From: DASULK01 sp036381835
Lineage (GTDB): Bacteria; Actinomycetota; Actinomycetes; Mycobacteriales; Micromonosporaceae
Direction of reading: 5' to 3'
Assembly (NCBI GenBank): GCA_036381835.1
Contig: DASVCA010000030.1
Coordinates: 1-33,876, forward strand
DNA: 33,876 nucleotides
Part shown: one piece after another, positions 17,255 through 24,755 of the stretch
Numbering within the stretch: position 1 is the stretch's first letter
How the letters are laid out: every line of letters starts with the position of its first letter
The notes under the pieces: model-generated
The model's input: the letters and a program-made list of their open reading frames with translations, nothing else
Told to the model about the DNA's origin: nothing
Databases searched by the model: none
Translations under genes and position numbers: made by a program

Positions 17255-17307
17255 TGAGCGCCGGCTTGCGTGGAAGTCGCGAACGGAAGGCGACAGGTGA
17301 TGAGTGA
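17254..17307 (+). CDS. 17-codon linker ORF between nuoF and nuoG
   Basis: ATG 17254 overlaps the nuoF stop (TGATG) and its TGA (17305-17307) lies just inside nuoG, overlapping the nuoG start at 17300. The predicted peptide is basic (MSAGLRGSRERKATGDE). Ribosomes ending nuoF could re-initiate here and be handed to nuoG, keeping translation coupled over a 45-nt gap. The GGAAGG within it (17285-17290) is also the nuoG ribosome binding site. No function for the peptide itself is implied. Confidence 0.32.
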
Positions 17308-19729
17308 CGTAGCCAAGCAGACGGATACGGTCACGCTGACCATCGACGGCATCGAGGTGACCGCGCCCAAGGGCGCGTTGCTCATCCGGGTCGCCGAGCA
17401 GCTCGGCATCGAGATCCCCCGGTTCTGTGACCACCCGCTGCTCGAACCGGCCGGGGCCTGCCGCCAGTGCCTGGTGGAGGTCGAGGGTCAGCGCAAGCCG
17501 GTCGCCTCGTGCACCCAGACCGTCGCGGACGGCATGGTGGTGCGGACCCAGCACACCTCGCAGGTGGCGCAGAAGGCCCAGGCGGGGATCATGGAGTTCC
17601 TGCTGATCAACCACCCGCTCGACTGCCCGATGTGCGACAAGGGCGGCGAGTGCCCGCTGCAGAACCAGGCGATGTCCACCGGCCGGGCCGACTCGCGCTT
17701 CCACGAGCGCAAGCGGGAGTACCCGAAGCCGCTCAACATCTCCACCCAGGTGCTGCTGGACCGGGAACGGTGCGTGCTCTGCCAGCGGTGCACCCGGTTC
17801 TCCGAGGAGATCGCCGGCGACAAGTTCATCGATCTGATGAACCGGTCCGCGGCCGAGGAGATCAACGTCTACCGGGACGAGGTGTACGGCGGCGCGGAGA
17901 ACGGTGCGGGCGACGTCCCGTTCAACTCGTACTTCTCCGGCAACACCGTCCAGATCTGTCCGGTGGGCGCGCTCACCGGTGCCCAGTACCGCTTCCGTGC
18001 CCGCCCGTTCGACCTCGTCTCCACACCGAGCGTCTGCGAGCACTGCTCGGCGGGCTGCGCCCAGCGCACCGACCACCGGCGGAACAAGGTGCTGCGCCGG
18101 TTGGCCGGCGACGACCCGGCGGTCAACGAGGAGTGGAACTGCGACAAGGGGCGGTGGGGTTTCCGGTACGCCACCGCCACCGACCGGCTCACCACCCCGC
18201 TGGTCCGTGACGCGGCCACCGGCGAGCTGCGGGAGGCGTCGTGGAGCGAGGCGCTCGCGGTCGCCGCCGACGGGCTGCGCCAGGCGCGGGACACCCTCGG
18301 CGTCGGCGTGCTCACCGGCGGTCGGCTCACCGTCGAGGACGCCTACGCCTACGCGAAGTTCGCGCGGGTGGCGCTGGGCACCAACGACATCGACTTCCGT
18401 GCCCGTCCGCTCTCCGCCGAGGAGACCGAGTTCCTGGCCAGCAACGTCGTCGGGGTCACCGACGTGACGTACGCCGACATCGAGCGGGCGCCGGCCGTGG
18501 TGATCGCCGGGCTGGAGCCGGAGGAGGAGTGCCCGATCCTGTTCCTCCGGCTGCGCAAGGCGTACCGGAAGAAGGGGCTGAAGGTCTTCGCGCTCGCCCC
18601 GTTCGCCACCCGTGGCTTCGAGAAGCTCGGCGCGAAGCTGGCCCGTGTGCTGCCCGGTGAGGAGGCACAGGTCCTGGCCGAGCACCCGACGGTGGCGGAG
18701 GCGCTCAGCGCCGACGGGGCGATCCTTTTCGTCGGCGAACGCCTGGCGACGGTCCCCGGTGGACTCTCCGCGGCGGCCGCCGTCGCCCGGCGTACCGGTG
18801 CCAGGCTCGCCTGGGTGCCGCGTCGCGCCGGCGATCGCGGTGCGGTGGACGCCGGCTGCCTGCCCAACCTGCTGCCGGGTGGCCGGCTGGTCACCGAGGC
18901 GGCGGCCCGGGCGGAACTGGCCGCCGAATGGGACTTGGCCGCGGGGGTTCTGCCGAGCCAGGTGGGGCGCGACACCGACGGGATCATCGCGGCGGCCGCC
19001 GCGGGGCAGCTCGGCGCGCTGCTCGTCGCCGGTGTCGACCCGGCCGACCTGGCCGATCCCCGGCTGGCCGAGCAGGCGTTGGACGCGGTCCCGTTCCTGG
19101 TGAGCCTCGAGGTGCGCGAGAGCGCGGTCACCCGCCGCGCCGACGTGGTGCTGCCGGTCGCCGCGGTGGCCGAGAAGGCGGGCAGCTACGTCAACTGGGA
19201 AGGGCGGCTGCGTACCTTCGAAGCGGCGCTGGCGTCGTCGGCGATGAACGACGGTCGGATCCTCGACGCCATCGCCGCTCAGCTCGGGGTCGATCTCGGC
19301 ACCGCGGACGTCTACCAGGTCCGTCGGGAGCTCGGCGCGCTGCCGGCCACCCGGACCGCACGCCCGCCGGCACCCGCCGTCGCGCCGGTCGCCCCGCCGA
19401 CGGTGGGCGACGGCGAGGCGGTGCTGGCGACCTGGCATCAGCTGATCGACCTCGGTCGCCTGATCGAGGGTGACGAGCATCTGGGCGGAACCGCCCGGCC
19501 CCCGGTCGTGCGCCTGAGCAAGGGCATGGCGGAGACGATCGGGGTGGCCGACGGGGATCCGGTGACGGTCGGCACCGACCGCGGCGCGGTGACCCTGCCG
19601 GCGGCGATCACGGAGATGCCGGACGGTGTCGTCTGGCTACCCACCAACTCACCCGGCTCGACGGTGCGGCGCAGTCTGGGCGCCGTATCCGGTACGGTCG
19701 TGCGGATCTCGGCTGGAGGTGTCCGGTGA
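17300..19729 (+). CDS. nuoG: NADH-quinone oxidoreductase subunit G (75 kDa)
   Basis: The 809-aa iron-sulfur subunit relays electrons from NuoF to NuoI. Visible clusters: [2Fe-2S] N1b (C43, C54, C57, C71); N5 (H105, C109, C112, C118); N4 (C158, C161, C164, with C220); and the extra N7 motif C246-x2-C249-x3-C253-x27-C281 known from E. coli and Thermus. The remainder is a molybdopterin-oxidoreductase-like domain without signs of cofactor use, shorter than the 908-aa E. coli protein. ATG 17300 is preferred (GGAAGG 9 nt upstream); an in-frame GTG at 17270 would add ten residues. The stop overlaps the nuoH GTG. Confidence 0.96.
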   Translation: MSDVAKQTDTVTLTIDGIEVTAPKGALLIRVAEQLGIEIPRFCDHPLLEPAGACRQCLVEVEGQRKPVASCTQTVADGMVVRTQHTSQVAQKAQAGIMEFLLINHPLDCPMCDKGGECPLQNQAMSTGRADSRFHERKREYPKPLNISTQVLLDRERCVLCQRCTRFSEEIAGDKFIDLMNRSAAEEINVYRDEVYGGAENGAGDVPFNSYFSGNTVQICPVGALTGAQYRFRARPFDLVSTPSVCEHCSAGCAQRTDHRRNKVLRRLAGDDPAVNEEWNCDKGRWGFRYATATDRLTTPLVRDAATGELREASWSEALAVAADGLRQARDTLGVGVLTGGRLTVEDAYAYAKFARVALGTNDIDFRARPLSAEETEFLASNVVGVTDVTYADIERAPAVVIAGLEPEEECPILFLRLRKAYRKKGLKVFALAPFATRGFEKLGAKLARVLPGEEAQVLAEHPTVAEALSADGAILFVGERLATVPGGLSAAAAVARRTGARLAWVPRRAGDRGAVDAGCLPNLLPGGRLVTEAAARAELAAEWDLAAGVLPSQVGRDTDGIIAAAAAGQLGALLVAGVDPADLADPRLAEQALDAVPFLVSLEVRESAVTRRADVVLPVAAVAEKAGSYVNWEGRLRTFEAALASSAMNDGRILDAIAAQLGVDLGTADVYQVRRELGALPATRTARPPAPAVAPVAPPTVGDGEAVLATWHQLIDLGRLIEGDEHLGGTARPPVVRLSKGMAETIGVADGDPVTVGTDRGAVTLPAAITEMPDGVVWLPTNSPGSTVRRSLGAVSGTVVRISAGGVR

Positions 19730-21087
19730 GCCTGTCCCTGTTGGCGCAGGACCCGACGCTGCAGGACTTCGGGCAGGACCCGTGGTGGCTGGTCCTCATC
19801 AAGATCGTGGGCGTGTTCGTCTTCGCGCTGCTCGCCACGATCCTCGGCGTGTGGTTCGAACGGCGGGTCATCGCCTACATGGCCCAGCGTCCGGGCCCTA
19901 ACCAGGCCGGGCCGTTCGGGCTGCTGCAGACGCTGGCGGACGCCCTGAAGATGGCCTTCAAGGAGGACATCCTGCCGACCAAGGCAGACAAGATCGTCTT
20001 CCTGTTCGCCCCCACCATCTCGGTGATCTGCTCGATCACCGCAATGGCGGTCATTCCGTTCGGTCCGATAGTGAGCATCTTCGGCGTGCAGACCCCGCTG
20101 CAGCTCACCGACGTGTCGGTCGCGCTGCTGGTCGTGCTGGCCTGCTCCTCGATGGCCATCTACGGGATCGTGCTCGGCGGCTGGGCCTCCGGTTCCATGT
20201 ACCCACTCCTCGGCGGGTTGCGCTCCAGCGCCCAGATGATCTCGTACGAGGTCGCGCTGGGGCTGTCCATCGTGGCCGTCTTCATGACCGCCGGAACGAT
20301 GTCGACCAGCGGCATCGTCGCCGCCCAGGCGGGCAGCGAGCCGATCGGCTGGGAGATCTTCGGCTGGCACCCGACGCCGCCGAGCTGGTACGCGCTGCTG
20401 CTGCTGCCGAGCTTCGCGATCTTCTTCATCTCCGCCGTGGCGGAGACCAACCGGGCGCCCTTCGACCTGCCGGAGGCGGAGTCGGAGCTGGTGGCCGGCT
20501 ACATGACCGAGTACAGCTCGCTGAAGTTCGCCCTCTACATGCTCTCCGAGTATGTGGCGATGGTGAGCATGTCCGCGGTGACCGTGACGCTGTTCCTCGG
20601 CGGCTGGCGGGCACCGGCACCGATCAGCACGGTCTGGGCCGGGGCCAACGAGGGCTGGTGGCCGTTCCTGTGGTTCACCGCCAAGGTGATCCTGCTGGTG
20701 TTCGTCTTCATCTGGCTGCGCGGTACGCTGCCTCGGCTGCGCTACGACCAGTTCATGCGACTCGGCTGGAAGGTGCTGCTGCCGGTCAACCTGGTGTGGA
20801 TCCTGGCGCTGGCCGGAATGCGCACGATCAGCGACTGGGAGACCCGGGACCGGACCCTGGTGATCGCCGGTGTGGTCGGGGTCGTGCTGCTGGCCACCCT
20901 GCTGTGGCCGAGCCGCAAGCCGGCGCCCGCGCCGAGCCTGCAGGAGCAGGTGGACGCCCGCGCGCCGGGCAGCTTCCCGGTGCCGCCCATGGATCTGCAA
21001 GTGCCGCCGAGCCCGCGGGCGCGGCGCGTCATCGCCGAACGGGAGCCGGTCGCCGTGCAGGCCGGACCCGACGAGAAGGAGGGGTGA
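19726..21087 (+). CDS. nuoH: NADH-quinone oxidoreductase subunit H
   Basis: The 453-aa membrane subunit, with eight or so helices, forms the lipid-side entrance of the quinone channel. Conserved loops: FERRVIAYMAQRPGPNQAGPFGLLQ (residues 45-69, shown here as the first matrix loop), AETNRAPFDLPEAESELVAGY and LRGTLPRLRYDQFM. About 65 residues after the last helix form a Pro/Arg-rich cytoplasmic tail (from about residue 388) that E. coli NuoH lacks. GTG 19726 overlaps the nuoG stop (GTGA). There is no other plausible start. Confidence 0.96.
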   Translation: MSLSLLAQDPTLQDFGQDPWWLVLIKIVGVFVFALLATILGVWFERRVIAYMAQRPGPNQAGPFGLLQTLADALKMAFKEDILPTKADKIVFLFAPTISVICSITAMAVIPFGPIVSIFGVQTPLQLTDVSVALLVVLACSSMAIYGIVLGGWASGSMYPLLGGLRSSAQMISYEVALGLSIVAVFMTAGTMSTSGIVAAQAGSEPIGWEIFGWHPTPPSWYALLLLPSFAIFFISAVAETNRAPFDLPEAESELVAGYMTEYSSLKFALYMLSEYVAMVSMSAVTVTLFLGGWRAPAPISTVWAGANEGWWPFLWFTAKVILLVFVFIWLRGTLPRLRYDQFMRLGWKVLLPVNLVWILALAGMRTISDWETRDRTLVIAGVVGVVLLATLLWPSRKPAPAPSLQEQVDARAPGSFPVPPMDLQVPPSPRARRVIAEREPVAVQAGPDEKEG

Positions 21088-21088
21088 C

Positions 21089-21673
21089 ATGGGTTCCATC
21101 ACGGGAGCGTTCAAGGGCTTCGGGGTCACCTTCTCGCACCTGTTCCGGAAGGTCGTCACCACCGACTACCCGTTCAAGCCGCCGGTGTCCGCGCCGCGCT
21201 ACCACGGCCGACACATCCTCAACCGGCACCCGGACGGGTTGGAGAAGTGCATCGGGTGCGAGCTGTGCGCCTGGGCCTGCCCGGCGGACGCGATCTACGT
21301 CGAGGGCGGTGACAACACCGAGGAGCAGCGCTTCTCGCCGGGCGAGCGGTACGCGAAGGTGTACCAGATCAACTACGCCCGGTGCATCTTCTGCGGCCTG
21401 TGCATCGAGGCATGTCCGACCCGCTCGCTCACCATGAGCAACGAGTACGAGTTGGCGCGCGACTCCCGCCAGGACCTGATCTACACCAAGGAGCAGCTGC
21501 TCGCGCCGCTGCTGCCGGGCATGGAGGCGCCCCCGCACCCGATGCGGCTGGGCGACTCGGAGAAGGACTACTACGTCGGTGCCCTCACCGACCCGGGCAC
21601 CTCGGTCGGGGCCGAGCGTGCCCAGCGGTCGGAGAAGGGCCCGGTTGACGAATCGACGGGAGCGACGTCGTGA
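21089..21673 (+). CDS. nuoI: NADH-quinone oxidoreductase subunit I (clusters N6a/N6b)
   Basis: The 194-aa ferredoxin-like subunit has two [4Fe-4S] motifs: C54-x2-C57-x2-C60-x3-C64 (CIGCELCAWACP) and C99-x2-C102-x2-C105-x3-C109 (CIFCGLCIEACP). They bridge NuoG to NuoB. The ATG at 21089 has a strong AAGGAGGGG just upstream and lies one base past the nuoH stop. The last 30 residues are a charged tail. The stop overlaps the nuoJ GTG. Confidence 0.96.
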   Translation: MGSITGAFKGFGVTFSHLFRKVVTTDYPFKPPVSAPRYHGRHILNRHPDGLEKCIGCELCAWACPADAIYVEGGDNTEEQRFSPGERYAKVYQINYARCIFCGLCIEACPTRSLTMSNEYELARDSRQDLIYTKEQLLAPLLPGMEAPPHPMRLGDSEKDYYVGALTDPGTSVGAERAQRSEKGPVDESTGATS

Positions 21674-22434
21674 CGACCGTGCTTGCCGCCGCCGGTGGGG
21701 TGACCTCCGGCGAGGAGATCGCCTTCTGGGTGCTGGCTCCGCTGGCGCTGATCGGCGCGCTCGGCATGGTGCTGGCCCGCAAAGCCGTGCACTCGGCGCT
21801 CTGGCTGGTGCTGACCATGCTCTGCCTCGGCGTGTTCTACGTGATGCAGTCCGGGCCGTTCATCGGAGCGGTGCAGATCATCGTCTACACCGGCGCCATC
21901 ATGATGCTGTTCCTGTTCGTGCTCATGCTGGTCGGCCGGGATGCCTCCGACGCGCTCATCGAGGCGCTGCGCGGCCAGCGGATCGCGGCACTGGTGCTCG
22001 GGCTCGGCTTCGCCGTCCTGATCGGCACCGGCCTCTACCGTGCGCTCGGCGGCACCACGGCGGTCGGCCTGGAGGAAGCCAACGCGGGCGGCAACGTGGT
22101 GGGGCTGGCCGGCCTGCTGTTCACCGACTACGTCTTCGCGTTCGAGCTGACCTCGGCGCTACTGATCACCGCCGCGGTCGGCGCGATGGTCCTGGCGCAC
22201 GTGGCGCGGCGGCGTGGTAACCGGCCGAGCCAGGTGGAGTGGATGAAGGCGCGCTTCGCGCCCGGCTCGTATCCCGGGCCGAAGCCGGGGCCGGGAGTCT
22301 TCGCCACCTCGTCCTCGACCGCTACCCCGGCGCGTCTGCCGGACGGCAGCCTCTCAACCCGGCACATCCCGGGGACCCTGCCGGCACGTCAGCTCACCCC
22401 GTCAGAGAGCGCTCCGAAGGGGACGGAAAAGTGA
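21670..22434 (+). CDS. nuoJ: NADH-quinone oxidoreductase subunit J
   Basis: This 254-aa membrane subunit has five predicted helices within residues 15-180. The pi-bulge helix is recognisable as SGPFIGAVQIIVYTGAIMMLFLFVLML (third helix), and the last helix as FELTSALLITAAVGAMVLAH. After residue about 185 comes a 70-residue Pro/Ser/Thr-rich cytoplasmic tail (PGPKPGPGVFATSSSTATPA and on) that is absent from E. coli NuoJ (184 aa). Start GTG 21670 overlaps the nuoI stop. The stop overlaps the nuoK GTG. Confidence 0.95.
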   Translation: MTTVLAAAGGVTSGEEIAFWVLAPLALIGALGMVLARKAVHSALWLVLTMLCLGVFYVMQSGPFIGAVQIIVYTGAIMMLFLFVLMLVGRDASDALIEALRGQRIAALVLGLGFAVLIGTGLYRALGGTTAVGLEEANAGGNVVGLAGLLFTDYVFAFELTSALLITAAVGAMVLAHVARRRGNRPSQVEWMKARFAPGSYPGPKPGPGVFATSSSTATPARLPDGSLSTRHIPGTLPARQLTPSESAPKGTEK

Positions 22435-22730
22435 CTCCCGACTACTACCTGATCCTCGCCGCGGTGCTGTTCACCATCGGCGCGGTGGGCGTGCTGGTCC
22501 GACGTAACGCCATCGTCCTGTTCATGTGCATCGAGCTGATGCTGAACGCGGCCAACCTGACGCTCGTCACGTTCAGCCGGATCAACGGTGACCTGAACGG
22601 TCAGGTGATGGCGTTCTTCGTCATGGTCGTCGCCGCGGCGGAGGTCGTGGTCGGGCTGGCCATCATCATGTCGATCTTCCGAACTCGGCGCTCTGCCAGC
22701 GTCGACGACGCCAACCTGTTGAAGTACTAA
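22431..22730 (+). CDS. nuoK: NADH-quinone oxidoreductase subunit K
   Basis: The 99-aa subunit has three helices (about residues 4-22, 28-50 and 58-82). The two membrane glutamates of the proton path are visible: one in LFMCIELMLNAANLTLV and one in VMVVAAAEVVVGLAII. The length is that of the family. GTG 22431 overlaps the nuoJ stop (GTGA). The earlier in-frame ATG at 22239 lies inside nuoJ and is not credible. Confidence 0.96.
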   Translation: MTPDYYLILAAVLFTIGAVGVLVRRNAIVLFMCIELMLNAANLTLVTFSRINGDLNGQVMAFFVMVVAAAEVVVGLAIIMSIFRTRRSASVDDANLLKY

Positions 22731-22740
22731 GAGGGGCCCC
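22731..22740 (+). promoter_or_regulatory. nuoL ribosome binding site within GAGGGGCCCC
   Basis: GAGGGGCCCC starts right after the nuoK stop, with GAGGGG ending 7 nt before GTG 22744. This favours GTG 22744 over ATG 22756, which would be 19 nt away. It is identical to the decamer before nuoB. Confidence 0.6.
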
Positions 22741-22743
22741 GGA

Positions 22744-24693
22744 GTGGAAGAGACCATGTGGAGCTCCCCGGCCGCGCCGAACGCCGCCGTGGAATACGTA
22801 GCCGCCAGCGGGCTGCTCAGCAGCGTTTGGCTGCTGGTCGCGGTACCGCTGGCCAGCGCCGTGCTCCTGCTGCTGCTCGGTCGGCGCGCCGACCGGTGGG
22901 GGCACTGGCTCGGCGTGGCGAGTGTCGGGGTCGCCTTCGTACTCGGACTGACCTACTTCTCCCAGCTGCGCGGCCTGGAGAACCGGTCGGTCGAACTCAG
23001 CTTGTGGGAGTTCATCGCCGTCGGTGAGCTGAACGTGGACTTCGGGCTCCTGTTCGACCCGCTGTCCGCGGTCTTCGTCCTGCTGATCACCGGCGTGGGC
23101 TTCCTGATCCACCTGTACGCGGTCGAGTACATGGCGCACGACCCGGGCCGGCGACGCTTCTTTGCCTACTTCAACCTGTTCGTCGCCGCCATGTTGCTGC
23201 TGGTGCTCGGCAACAACTACGTGATGCTCTACCTCGGCTGGGAGGGCGTCGGGCTGGCGTCGTACCTGCTCATCTCCTTCTGGTACGACCGGCCCGCCGC
23301 GGCGACCGCGGGCAAGAAGGCCTTCCTGATGAACCGGGTCGGGGACGCCGGGCTGGCCATCGCGATCTTCATGATGTTCGCCACGGTCGGCAGCACCCAG
23401 TACGACGACGTGTTCAACGGGGTCACCGGGCTGGCCGCCGGCACCGTACTCGTGATGGGCCTGCTGCTGCTGCTCGGCGCGACCGGCAAATCCGGCCAGT
23501 TCCCCCTGCACGCGTGGTTGCCGGACGCGATGGAGGGCCCCACCCCGGTATCGGCGCTCATCCACGCCGCCACCATGGTCACCGCCGGCGTCTACCTGAT
23601 CGCCCGCTCCAACCCGATCTTCTCGGAGAACACCACGCTGCAGACCGTGGTGGTGTCCGTCGGGGCGCTGACCCTGCTGATGGGCAGCATCATCGGCGCC
23701 GCCAAGGACGACATCAAGCGGGTGCTGGCCTGGTCGACGGTGAGCCAGATCGGTTACATGTTCCTCGGCGTCGGGCTGGGCGGCGGCGCGTACGCGTTGG
23801 CCATCGTCCACCTGCTGGCGCACGGATTCTTCAAAGCGAACATGTTCCTCGGCGCCGGCTCGGTGATGCACGGCATGAAGGACCAGACCGACATCCGGCG
23901 GTTCGGTGGCCTGAGCCGGCACATGAAGATCACCTGGATCACCTTCGCCACCGGCTGGCTGGCCATCATCGGCATCCCGCCGCTTTCCGGGTATTTCTCG
24001 AAGGAGCCGATCATCGCGGCCGCCTTCGCCCGGGGCGACTGGACCTCGTGGCTGTTCGGCGGGGCTGCGCTGCTCGGCGCCGGGCTGACCGCGTTCTACA
24101 TGACCCGGCTGTTCGTGCTGACCTTCCACGGGCCGAAGCGGTGGACCGAGGACATCGAACACCCGCACGAGTCGCCCCCGCTGATGACCGTGCCGCTGAT
24201 CCTGCTCGCGGTCGGCTCCGTCGCCGCCGGGTGGCTGATGACCACCGCGGTGCCGGAGTGGCTCGCTCCGGTCCTCGGCGAGGGTGAGGAGCCGCACGGG
24301 GTGCTGTCGCACGGGATGATCACCGCGCTCGCCCTCGGCGTCACCGTGCTCGGCGCCGGCCTGGCGTGGCTGCTGTTCCGCAACGGCACCGCGCTGCAGG
24401 AGCAGCCGGCCGGGCCGCTGGTCACCGCGGCCCGCCGCAACCTGTACACCGACGCCTTCAACGAGGTCGTCTTCGAGAAGCCGGGCATCTTCCTCACCCG
24501 AGCGCTGGTCTACCTCGACAACCGGGGCATCGACGGGCTGGTCAACGGCCTGGCCGCCGCGGTCGGCGGCGGGTCGGGCCGGCTGCGCCGACTCCAGACC
24601 GGCTACGTCCGGTCGTACGCCACCTCGGTCCTCACCGGCGCGCTGCTCGTGCTGGGAGCGTTCCTGGCGATGCAGATGGGGTGGCTGGCGTGA
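22744..24693 (+). CDS. nuoL: NADH-quinone oxidoreductase subunit L (antiporter-like)
   Basis: The 649-aa distal proton-pumping subunit has about 16 helices, the last part including the lateral amphipathic helix. Key elements: GWEGVGLASYLLI with the helix-5 glutamate, then GATGKSGQFPLHAWLPDAMEGPTPVSALIHAATMV with the helix-7 lysine and the broken helix 8 with its histidine. AHGFFKANMFLGAGSVMHGM has the helix-12 lysine. The start is GTG 22744 by its ribosome binding site; ATG 22756 is possible. The stop TGA overlaps the GTG of a 21-codon linker ORF. Confidence 0.96.
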   Translation: MEETMWSSPAAPNAAVEYVAASGLLSSVWLLVAVPLASAVLLLLLGRRADRWGHWLGVASVGVAFVLGLTYFSQLRGLENRSVELSLWEFIAVGELNVDFGLLFDPLSAVFVLLITGVGFLIHLYAVEYMAHDPGRRRFFAYFNLFVAAMLLLVLGNNYVMLYLGWEGVGLASYLLISFWYDRPAAATAGKKAFLMNRVGDAGLAIAIFMMFATVGSTQYDDVFNGVTGLAAGTVLVMGLLLLLGATGKSGQFPLHAWLPDAMEGPTPVSALIHAATMVTAGVYLIARSNPIFSENTTLQTVVVSVGALTLLMGSIIGAAKDDIKRVLAWSTVSQIGYMFLGVGLGGGAYALAIVHLLAHGFFKANMFLGAGSVMHGMKDQTDIRRFGGLSRHMKITWITFATGWLAIIGIPPLSGYFSKEPIIAAAFARGDWTSWLFGGAALLGAGLTAFYMTRLFVLTFHGPKRWTEDIEHPHESPPLMTVPLILLAVGSVAAGWLMTTAVPEWLAPVLGEGEEPHGVLSHGMITALALGVTVLGAGLAWLLFRNGTALQEQPAGPLVTAARRNLYTDAFNEVVFEKPGIFLTRALVYLDNRGIDGLVNGLAAAVGGGSGRLRRLQTGYVRSYATSVLTGALLVLGAFLAMQMGWLA

Positions 24694-24755
24694 CGGGCAT
24701 GAGGTCGACCGCCCTGGGCGGACCGGGCGCTGACAACGGAGGTAAGGCCGAATAA
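24690..24755 (+). CDS. 21-codon linker ORF between nuoL and nuoM
   Basis: GTG 24690 overlaps the nuoL stop (GTGA) and its TAA (24753-24755) overlaps the nuoM ATG (TAATG). The frame exactly fills the 61-nt gap. The predicted peptide is Gly-rich (MTGMRSTALGGPGADNGGKA, then E). GGAGG at about 24738, inside it, lies some 12 nt before the nuoM start. Like the linker ORF at nuoF/nuoG it would preserve coupled translation. Nothing suggests a stable protein. Confidence 0.35.
   Translation: MTGMRSTALGGPGADNGGKAE

Noticed and set aside
22744..22758. ATG 22756 as the nuoL start
   Set aside because: Possible, but GAGGGG is placed 7 nt before GTG 22744 and 19 nt before the ATG, so the GTG is preferred.
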